A DNA stretch of 5,088 nt from Propionibacteriales bacterium (GTDB taxonomy: Bacteria; Actinomycetota; Actinomycetes; Propionibacteriales; Propionibacteriaceae). The stretch lies in assembly GCA_030453285.1 (NCBI GenBank), contig JAKDKP010000233.1, positions 1 to 5,088 of the forward strand. Reading direction: 5' to 3'. Positions 1 to 4,558 of this stretch are shown in pieces. Below the pieces are notes generated by a model. It saw nothing but the letters and a program-made list of their open reading frames with translations, did no database searches and was not told the origin of the DNA. A program made the translations under genes and the position numbers. Numbering within the stretch: position 1 is the stretch's first letter; each line of letters opens with the position of its first letter.

Positions 1-673
1 AGAACTCCATCTCCATCTGCTCGAACTCGCGGGTGCGGAAGATGAAGTTGCCCGGGGTGATCTCGTTGCGGAAGCTCTTGCCGGTCTGCGCGATACCGAA
101 CGGAGGCTTGCGGCGCGAGGTCTGCACGACGTTGGCGAAGTTGATGAAGATGCCCTGAGCGGTCTCTGGCCGCAGGTAGTGCAGTCCCGACTCGTCCTCG
201 ATCACGCCGAGGTGGGTCTTGAGCATCATGTTGAACTCGCGCGGCTCGGTCCACTGCCCCTTGTTGCCGCAGTGCGGGCAGTTGATGTCCGACAGCGGAA
301 TCGAGTCGGGGTCGTCGATGCCCTTCTTCTCGGCCAGGGCTTCCTGCAGGTGATCGGCACGCTGGCGCTTGTGACACGACAGACATTCCACCAGCGGATC
401 GGTGAAGGTTCCGACGTGACCGGAGGCGACCCAGGTCTGTTTGGGCAGGATGATCGAGGAGTCCAGACCGACGACGTCCTCCCGGCCGGTCACCATGTTC
501 TTCCACCACTGCCGCTTGATGTTCTCCTTCAGCTCCACGCCCAGGGGCCCGTAGTCCCAGGCCGACCGCGTACCGCCGTAGATCTCCCCACAGGGGAACA
601 CGAACCCGCGACGCTTGCACAGGCTGATCACTTCGTCGACACGACTTTTCGGGGCCACGATCTCTCCAGACAT
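1..673 (-). CDS. glyS: Glycyl-tRNA synthetase, N-terminal part (C-terminus beyond left edge)
   Basis: Cytoplasmic class II aminoacyl-tRNA synthetase of the single-chain (alpha2) type, which charges tRNA-Gly with glycine using ATP. The 224 visible residues hold the family hallmarks: [14 protein letters not shown] (21-34), [17 protein letters not shown] (37-53), EFNMMLKT (146-153), [10 protein letters not shown] (167-176), and the motif 2 region with [10 protein letters not shown] (201-210) followed by [12 protein letters not shown]. Cys97, Cys100, Cys132 and Cys135 (CLSCH and CPHC) form the zinc-binding set seen in many bacterial GlyRS. The ATG at 673-671 gives a normal N-terminus but has no clear Shine-Dalgarno. 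An in-frame GTG at 658-656 (residue 6) has GGAGAG just upstream and would also give a normal length. The gene is divergent from the 804-1392 pair. From memory, M. tuberculosis glyS likewise lies next to its zinc regulators smtB and zur. The identification is certain; the exact start is not. Confidence 0.97.
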   Translation of the reverse strand, partial: MSGEIVAPKSRVDEVISLCKRRGFVFPCGEIYGGTRSAWDYGPLGVELKENIKRQWWKNMVTGREDVVGLDSSIILPKQTWVASGHVGTFTDPLVECLSCHKRQRADHLQEALAEKKGIDDPDSIPLSDINCPHCGNKGQWTEPREFNMMLKTHLGVIEDESGLHYLRPETAQGIFINFANVVQTSRRKPPFGIAQTGKSFRNEITPGNFIFRTREFEQMEMEF

Positions 674-803
674 CGAGTGGGACGGGACACCCGGCTGGCA
701 CCCGTCGAACCCCGCCAACCCTACGTGGTCGCCGACTCGGAAAGCTCGACCTCGACCCCGACACTCACCGTGCCCCGGCAGCACCCATGCGAGGATGGCG
801 GCC

Positions 804-1112
804 ATGATCGTGCTGACGCGCTTCCGGGTCCCCGTCCAGGAGGCTCCGGCGTTCTTGGCCAAGGCCGAGGCTGCGGTCGAGGTGCTGAACACCCGTGTCG
901 GCCTGCTCAGCGTCGATCTGGCCCGCAACCTCGACGAGCCCGAGTTGTGGACGCTGACTACACGATGGGTCGATGTCGGATCGTATCGCCGGGCCCTGTC
1001 GAGCATGGAGTCGAAGATGGTGGTGGTGCCGATGCTGTCGATGGCGATCGATGAACCGAGCGCGTACGAGCAAGCAGATCTGGTGGGCGACAACGTCCCA
1101 CGGATGGGGTGA
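804..1112 (+). CDS. Antibiotic biosynthesis monooxygenase (ABM)-like dimeric alpha/beta-barrel protein
   Basis: Predicted soluble protein of 102 residues. Its layout is that of a small ferredoxin-like ABM domain: an opening beta-strand (MIVLTRFRV, 1-9), a helix (about 12-30), a strand with [15 protein letters not shown] (41-55), a helix ([12 protein letters not shown], 60-71), then [14 protein letters not shown] (76-89). The ALSS...PMLS.AIDEPSA.E pattern is familiar from small actinobacterial proteins annotated as ABM family. These are often of unknown function, so real monooxygenase activity should not be assumed, and no cofactor site can be read from the sequence. The ATG at 804 is chosen because GAGG at 791-794 lies 9 nt upstream; the ATG at 795 directly abuts that GAGG and would add only Met-Ala-Ala. 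The stop is 4 nt before the next start, which implies co-transcription with the membrane protein gene. It could instead be a plain stress-responsive barrel protein. Confidence 0.8.
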   Translation: MIVLTRFRVPVQEAPAFLAKAEAAVEVLNTRVGLLSVDLARNLDEPELWTLTTRWVDVGSYRRALSSMESKMVVVPMLSMAIDEPSAYEQADLVGDNVPRMG

Positions 1113-1116
1113 GGAC

Positions 1117-1392
1117 ATGACCGTACGCAAGGACGTCGAGCGACTCAGCCGGCCGGCCCTGGTGCGACTGAGCTCCCTGCCCAAGGCGATCATCCCGATC
1201 GCCACCATCGTGCTGCTCGCGATCGGCGTACTGGCTCCGATCCCCGTCGGCATGGTTGGCCTGGCGATCTGCTTCCTGTGGGTGGCGTGGCTGGGGTACC
1301 TGTCGTGGCCCGTGGTCGGTGGTGGGCAGCGTGCCATCCGGATCGTGATGCTGCTGTTGATCTTGGCGATCGCGGGTTCGCGCTTCGTGTGA
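1117..1392 (+). CDS. Small three-helix membrane protein (DUF6703-like)
   Basis: Predicted protein of 91 residues. A basic N-terminus ([23 protein letters not shown], 1-23) is followed by three hydrophobic segments at about 24-41, 43-62 and 73-88. [11 protein letters not shown] (55-65) sits between the second and third helices, and the protein stops just after the last one. The [12 protein letters not shown]...LSWP pattern resembles the actinobacterial DUF6703 family, which as far as I know has no assigned function. GGTGAGGA lies immediately before the ATG, so the Shine-Dalgarno spacing is short. The gene starts 4 nt after the ABM-like gene and ends 57 nt before the predicted znuA start, with the znu promoter in between. 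It is therefore not part of the zinc transcription unit, although read-through is possible. It could be a membrane partner of the upstream gene, but nothing in the sequence demonstrates a link. Confidence 0.75.
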   Translation: MTVRKDVERLSRPALVRLSSLPKAIIPIATIVLLAIGVLAPIPVGMVGLAICFLWVAWLGYLSWPVVGGGQRAIRIVMLLLILAIAGSRFV

Positions 1393-1413
1393 CATGCGGG
1401 TTCGTTGATCGGG

Positions 1414-1442
1414 TTGACGTGACCCGGGTCGTAAATGACAAT
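1414..1442 (+). promoter_or_regulatory. Predicted sigma70-type promoter of the znuACB-zur operon
   Basis: TTGACG at 1414-1419 matches five of six bases of the -35 consensus. After exactly 17 nt, GACAAT at 1437-1442 matches four of six bases of TATAAT, including the A at position 2 and the final T. Seven bases after the hexamer comes A1450, the first base of an in-frame znuA ATG, so the model predicts a leaderless mRNA. The spacer contains a perfect 10-bp palindrome at 1421-1430. The assignment rests on spacing and consensus only. Confidence 0.55.
1421..1430. repeat. Perfect 10-bp palindrome in the promoter spacer
   Basis: GACCCGGGTC is fully self-complementary and lies between the predicted -35 and -10 elements, six bases before the Zur box. 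It could be chance in GC-rich DNA, or a half of a further operator. It is unlike a Zur or other Fur-family site, which would be AT-rich. Confidence 0.35.
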
Positions 1443-1450
1443 GATTCCCA
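1436..1450. promoter_or_regulatory. Zur box (zinc-responsive operator)
   Basis: TGACAATGATTCCCA is a 7-1-7 inverted repeat. Its arms TGACAAT and ATTCCCA (reverse complement TGGGAAT) agree at five of seven positions, and the flanking A1435/T1451 pair extends the symmetry. The shape and the central AATGATT match the actinobacterial Zur box, roughly TGAAAATGATTTTCA. It stands out as AT-rich in GC-rich DNA. It covers the predicted -10 element and ends on the predicted +1, so bound Zur would block RNA polymerase. The cognate repressor is encoded at the end of the operon. I saw no second such box before zur or before the 804-1392 pair. Confidence 0.8.
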
Positions 1451-2430
1451 TGTTGAATTACCGACGAGCACTCGGCGCCGCCCTGGCCACCGGTTCCATC
1501 CTCCTCGCCACGGCCTGCGGCAGCGCACCGCCCGACGCCGACAGGGCCGATTCTGATCAGGTGAGCATCGTCGCCGCGTTCTATCCGCTTCAATTCGTGT
1601 CCGAGCGCATCGCGGGGCCGCACGGTCAGGTGACCACCCTCACCCAACCCGGCACCGAACCCCATGACCTCGAGCTGACCCCCCAGCAGATCGGCTCGAT
1701 GGGCGATGCCGACCTCGTGGTGTACGAGAAGTCGTTCCAGGCCGCGGTGGACACCGCCGTCGAACAGAGTGGCCAGACCAGGGTCGTCGACGTCGCCTCG
1801 GTGGTACCCCTGCAGCCGCTGCCCGGCACCGGCGGCGAGCACGCCGACCATGACCACGGCGGGGAGGACCACGGCGGGGAGGACCAGCACGCCGAACACG
1901 ACCATGGTGAGCTCGACCCGCACGTCTGGCTCGACCCGGCGAACATGATCATCATCGCCGAGGAGGTGACGGCGAAGCTGACGGAGGCCGACCCCGATCA
2001 CGCGACCGACTACCAGACCAATCTGGCGGCCCTGCGTACCGAACTCGAAGCACTGGACGGTGAGTTCCACACCGGCCTGGAATCCTGTCAGCGCAAGGAA
2101 TTCGTGGTCTCCCATGCCGCGTTCGGTTATCTCGCCCGATCGTACGGACTCACCCAGATCGGCATCTCGGGTTTGAGCCCCGACAACGAACCCTCCCCGG
2201 CCCGGATCGCGGCCGTACATGACGAGATCGCTCAGCACGACGTGACCACGATCTTCTACGAAACCCTGGTCTCCCCCGACGTCGCCAACTCGATCGCCGG
2301 TGACCTCGGACTCCAGACCGGTGTGCTCGACCCACTCGAGGGGTTGACTGCCGAGTCGGCGGGCGATGACTACTTGGCCGTGATGCGGGCCAATCTCACC
2401 GCCCTGCGGACGGCCAACGCATGCCGATGA
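1450..2430 (+). CDS. znuA: Zinc ABC transporter substrate-binding lipoprotein ZnuA
   Basis: Extracytoplasmic Zn(II)-binding protein of the cluster A-I family, which delivers zinc to ZnuB. With the start at 1450 it has 326 residues. A lipoprotein signal peptide (MLNYRRALGAALATGSILLATAC) puts the lipidated Cys at 23. The N-terminal lobe carries FYPLQF (44-49) and GTEPHDLELTP with His72. A His/Asp/Glu-rich loop (131-152, seven His) follows, then DPHVWLDP with His158, VVSHAAFGYL with His222, and DPLEGL with Asp294. A His at 222, where manganese-type relatives such as PsaA have Glu, favours zinc. Cys213 and Cys325 might form a disulfide. In-frame ATGs also occur at 1435 and 1441, but both lie upstream of the predicted transcript start and none has a Shine-Dalgarno. 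Expression is probably repressed by Zur through the box at 1436-1450. The 3' end overlaps znuC by 10 nt. Confidence 0.95.
   Translation: MLNYRRALGAALATGSILLATACGSAPPDADRADSDQVSIVAAFYPLQFVSERIAGPHGQVTTLTQPGTEPHDLELTPQQIGSMGDADLVVYEKSFQAAVDTAVEQSGQTRVVDVASVVPLQPLPGTGGEHADHDHGGEDHGGEDQHAEHDHGELDPHVWLDPANMIIIAEEVTAKLTEADPDHATDYQTNLAALRTELEALDGEFHTGLESCQRKEFVVSHAAFGYLARSYGLTQIGISGLSPDNEPSPARIAAVHDEIAQHDVTTIFYETLVSPDVANSIAGDLGLQTGVLDPLEGLTAESAGDDYLAVMRANLTALRTANACR
1852..1881 (+). repeat. Perfect 15-bp tandem repeat in the ZnuA metal loop
   Basis: GACCACGGCGGGGAG occurs twice in a row (1852-1866 and 1867-1881) with no mismatch and is followed by a partial third start, GACCA. Each copy encodes Asp-His-Gly-Gly-Glu, within the His-rich loop of ZnuA. 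The unit is a multiple of three, so copy changes would lengthen or shorten the loop without breaking the frame. Confidence 0.9.
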
Positions 2431-3215
2431 CTCCACAATCCGGTCCACCCCCGGTACTGAGGGCCGAGGACGTCCGCGTGGTGCTGGGCGGGGTGCCGAT
2501 ACTGCGGGGGGTGTCGCTCCGTCTGGACGCCGGAGAGGCCGTCGCCCTGCTCGGCGGCAACGGATCGGGCAAGTCCACCTTCCTGCGAGCCTGTCTGGGC
2601 CTCACCGGTCTGCACGGTGGGCAGGTCAACTGGTTCGGTACGCCGCTGTCCCGGTTCGGTCAGTGGCGACGGATCGGCTACGTCCCCCAGCGTTCACTGT
2701 CCGGACTGAGCGGGGCAACGGCCGCCGAGATCGTGGGCACGGGACGTCTCTCGCTGCGGCCACCGTTCGTTCCTGCCCGTCGGCGGGATCGGGAGGCCGT
2801 ACGCGATGCCCTGCACCTGGTGCAACTCGACGACCGGCGCCGTCAGGAGTTCTCCACCCTGTCGGGCGGTCAACAGCAGCGGGTGCTGATCGCCCGTGCC
2901 CTGGTGGCCGGCCCGGAGACACTCGTCCTGGACGAGCCCACCGCCGGCGTCGATCTGGAACACCAACAGGTGCTCGCCGACATCATCGCCGGCCTGATGA
3001 TCGATGGGCTGTCCATGCTGGTCGTGCTGCACGAGCTCGGTCCGTTGCGTTCCTTGATCAACCGCGCAGTTACCCTGCGCGCCGGGCAGGTGATTGCCGA
3101 CGGTGCACTGGGGGGTGGCCCCGCACATCATCACCATGATCATCACGATGCCGAAGCGGCCCTGCTGCCGGGTCGTCTGACGGGCCCTACGGGAAGGCGT
3201 TCCGACAATGCTTGA
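2421..3215 (+). CDS. znuC: Zinc ABC transporter ATP-binding protein ZnuC
   Basis: Cytoplasmic ATPase that drives zinc uptake through ZnuB; 264 residues. All nucleotide-binding motifs are intact: Walker A GGNGSGKST (45-53), Q-loop Gln90 in GYVPQR, signature LSGGQQQR (147-154), Walker B LVLDEP (168-173) with catalytic Glu172, and switch His204 in VVLHELGP. PAEIVGTGR-like sequence at 102-109 (AEIVGTGR) fits metal-type ATPases. After the last strand comes an unusual tail with HHHHDHHD (236-243), able in principle to bind metal. The gene overlaps znuA by 10 nt from the ATG at 2421; a second in-frame ATG at 2427 would make a four-base ATGA overlap, a classic coupled arrangement. The start is therefore uncertain by two residues. 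Its 3' end overlaps znuB by 8 nt. Confidence 0.95.
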   Translation: MPMTPQSGPPPVLRAEDVRVVLGGVPILRGVSLRLDAGEAVALLGGNGSGKSTFLRACLGLTGLHGGQVNWFGTPLSRFGQWRRIGYVPQRSLSGLSGATAAEIVGTGRLSLRPPFVPARRRDREAVRDALHLVQLDDRRRQEFSTLSGGQQQRVLIARALVAGPETLVLDEPTAGVDLEHQQVLADIIAGLMIDGLSMLVVLHELGPLRSLINRAVTLRAGQVIADGALGGGPAHHHHDHHDAEAALLPGRLTGPTGRRSDNA

Positions 3216-4092
3216 GATGTTGGGCTACCCGTTCATGCAGCGCGCCCTGATCGCCGCATTGCTCACCGGGCTGCTCGCCCCGGCCATCGGCAGCTACGTC
3301 GTGCAACGCCGCCTCAGCCTGTTGGGTGACGGCCTGGGGCACGTGGCCATTGCCGGCGTGGGCCTGGCGTTCATCACCAAGACCTCACCGATCCCGGTGG
3401 CAGTGGTGGTGTGCGTGATCGGTGCGGTGCTCGTCGAGGTGCTGCGACAGCGGGGCAAGGCCAGCGGTGACGTCGGCCTGGCCATCCTCTTCTATGGCGG
3501 GCTCGCTTCGGGGGTGCTGCTGTCCGGTGCTGCCGGTGCAGGCACCGGAACCCTGTCGCAGTACCTCTTCGGATCCCTCACCACGGTCAGCAGCGAGGAT
3601 CTGACGGTGATCGGCATCTTGTCGGCGCTCGTCCTGATCCCGGCCATCGGCCTCGCGCCCCGCCTGTTCGCGGTGAGCGCCGACGAGGATTTCGCCAAGG
3701 GCGTGGGGCTCAAGGTGCGGGTGTACAACCTGTTGATCGTGGTGCTCGCCGCCGTCACCGTCACCTTGGCGATGCGGACCGTTGGGCTGCTCCTGGTCAG
3801 CGCACTGATGGTGATCCCGGTCGCGGCCGCACAGAACCTGGTCCGCGGATTCCAGCTCACCCTGGCCAGTGGGATGGCGATCGGTGTCCTCGCCGCCATC
3901 GGCGGGGTCACCATCTCGTACCAGATCGATCTGGCGCCCGGTGCATTGATCGTGGTGATCGCGATCGGTCTGTTCGTGATCAGTTGGCCACTCGGCGCGT
4001 GGTGGCGACGACCTCGTAGAATCGCCACCGTCCGGCTTGACGAGACCTCGAGCAGGCAGCAGTTGGCCGGTGACCATCCGGGCCAACATTGA
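3208..4092 (+). CDS. znuB: Zinc ABC transporter permease ZnuB
   Basis: Integral membrane subunit of the ABC-3 family that forms the zinc channel; 294 residues, normal for the family. Hydrophobic segments can be read at about 10-30, 42-57, 61-79, 88-108, 131-153, 170-190, 192-210, 217-237 and 242-262, about eight or nine in all. Family patterns include SYVVQRRLSLLGDGLGHVAIAGVG (29-52), with the conserved Gly-Asp-Gly and His, GLAILFYGGLASG (90-102) and TVGLLLVSALMVIPVAAAQ (191-209). The C-terminal tail from about 265 is basic, then polar, and ends ...GDHPGQH. GGGAAGG at 3191-3197 precedes the ATG at 3208 by 10 nt; another in-frame ATG lies at 3217. It overlaps znuC by 8 nt, so translation is probably coupled. 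Zinc rather than manganese specificity is inferred from ZnuA His222 and from the Zur gene downstream. Confidence 0.95.
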   Translation: MLEMLGYPFMQRALIAALLTGLLAPAIGSYVVQRRLSLLGDGLGHVAIAGVGLAFITKTSPIPVAVVVCVIGAVLVEVLRQRGKASGDVGLAILFYGGLASGVLLSGAAGAGTGTLSQYLFGSLTTVSSEDLTVIGILSALVLIPAIGLAPRLFAVSADEDFAKGVGLKVRVYNLLIVVLAAVTVTLAMRTVGLLLVSALMVIPVAAAQNLVRGFQLTLASGMAIGVLAAIGGVTISYQIDLAPGALIVVIAIGLFVISWPLGAWWRRPRRIATVRLDETSSRQQLAGDHPGQH

Positions 4093-4106
4093 TCACCTCA
4101 CCGAAC

Positions 4107-4110
4107 GGAG
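4107..4110 (+). promoter_or_regulatory. Ribosome binding site of zur
   Basis: GGAG lies 6 nt before the zur ATG, in the 24-nt gap after znuB. It supports the start at 4117 and shows that zur has its own ribosome entry, unlike the overlapping znu genes. Confidence 0.65.
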
Positions 4111-4116
4111 CACGAG

Positions 4117-4509
4117 ATGACCGACCGATCGGGGCCGCAGCGTCGGACCCGGCAACGGGCAGCCGTTGGCGAGGCGTTGGCCGAGAAGGACGACTTCCGC
4201 ACCACCCAGCAGATTCACGATGACCTGCGCCGTGGTGGCGCCTCGGTCGGACTGACCACGGTCTATCGGACTCTACAGGCGATGGCCGACGGCGGCGAAG
4301 TCGACGTGATCCGCACCGCCGACGGTGAGGCGGCCTATCGCCGGTGCTCCCAGGGCCATCACCACCACCTGGTGTGTCGTTCCTGTGGACGGACCGTGGA
4401 GATCACCGGACCGACGGTGGAGAAGTGGGCCGACAGTGTCGCGGCCTCGAACGGATTCCGCGAGGTCAGCCACGACCTCGAGATCTTCGGCACCTGCGCC
4501 GATTGTTGA
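4117..4509 (+). CDS. zur: Zinc uptake regulator Zur (Fur family)
   Basis: Dimeric zinc-sensing transcriptional repressor; 130 residues, normal for actinobacterial Zur. A winged-helix DNA-binding domain occupies about 1-75, with recognition helix VGLTTVYRTLQAM (44-56). The C-terminal dimerisation domain has every zinc ligand described for M. tuberculosis and S. coelicolor Zur: structural site Cys87, Cys90, Cys127, Cys130 (CRSC and CADC); regulatory site Asp63, Cys77, His82, His84; third site His81, His83, Glu102, His119. The order and spacing follow the M. tuberculosis protein with a shift of about one residue. The HHHH run (81-84) serves two sites. The last residue, Cys130, is itself a ligand, so there is no C-terminal extension. 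It lies 24 nt after znuB with no separate promoter visible, so it is probably made from the znuA promoter and represses itself. Zur rather than Fur is supported by the zinc operon and the Zur box. Confidence 0.94.
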   Translation: MTDRSGPQRRTRQRAAVGEALAEKDDFRTTQQIHDDLRRGGASVGLTTVYRTLQAMADGGEVDVIRTADGEAAYRRCSQGHHHHLVCRSCGRTVEITGPTVEKWADSVAASNGFREVSHDLEIFGTCADC

Positions 4510-4528
4510 TCAGGGCTTGTTGATCAGG
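4503..4528 (+). repeat. 12-bp direct repeat across the zur stop codon
   Basis: TTGTTGATCAGG occurs at 4503-4514 and again at 4517-4528, a period of 14 bases with only GC between the copies. The first copy contains the zur stop codon (4507-4509). Each copy contains the palindrome TGATCA. A third TGATCA lies at 4551-4556, over the stop codon of the minus-strand gene. Confidence 0.8.
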
Positions 4529-4536
4529 ACCATCGG

Positions 4537-4558
4537 GCTGATCCACGTGATGATCAGC
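4537..4558. terminator. Possible bidirectional terminator between convergent genes
   Basis: GCTGATC (4537-4543) and GATCAGC (4552-4558) are perfect inverted repeats with an 8-nt loop. The hairpin sits in the 44-bp gap between zur and the minus-strand gene and reaches that gene's stop codon. There is no T-tract on either side, so a classical intrinsic terminator is not supported. The same CTGATC could also pair with GATCAG at 4508-4513 or 4522-4527. The position favours a role in ending transcripts from both sides, but the stem is short. Confidence 0.35.

Noticed and set aside
718..723. TAGGGT on the minus strand as a glyS -10 element
   Set aside because: It fits TANNNT but has no acceptable -35 at 16-19 nt, so it is too weak to list.
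744..761. Hexamer repeat CTCGAC/CTCGAC/CCCGAC in the divergent gap
   Set aside because: Short and imperfect, and of a kind common by chance in such GC-rich DNA; no regulator could be proposed.
615..803. Upstream extension of the ABM-like frame
   Set aside because: The added residues are Arg/Pro/Ser-rich, overlap the start of glyS on the other strand and do not fit the family, whose members begin at the strand starting MIVLTRF.
179..1054. Plus-strand open frame of 291 codons
   Set aside because: It lies opposite the clear glyS sequence and then overlaps the ABM-like gene in another frame; its translation is low in complexity and shows no known domain.
958..2448. Very long open frame on the minus strand (about 496 codons)
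   Set aside because: It is antisense to the ABM-like gene, the membrane protein gene and znuA, all of which have family-like sequences. Long antisense frames are expected in GC-rich coding DNA, and its translation shows no recognisable domain.
3120..3150. ATGATCAT-centred palindrome near the znuC end as a second Zur box
   Set aside because: The sequence is explained by the His/Asp codons of the ZnuC tail and lacks the TGANAATGATTNTCA pattern.
3385..4089. Minus-strand frame of 234 codons opposite znuB
   Set aside because: Its Asp/His/Gln-rich, repetitive translation is what antisense of a hydrophobic membrane protein gene gives.
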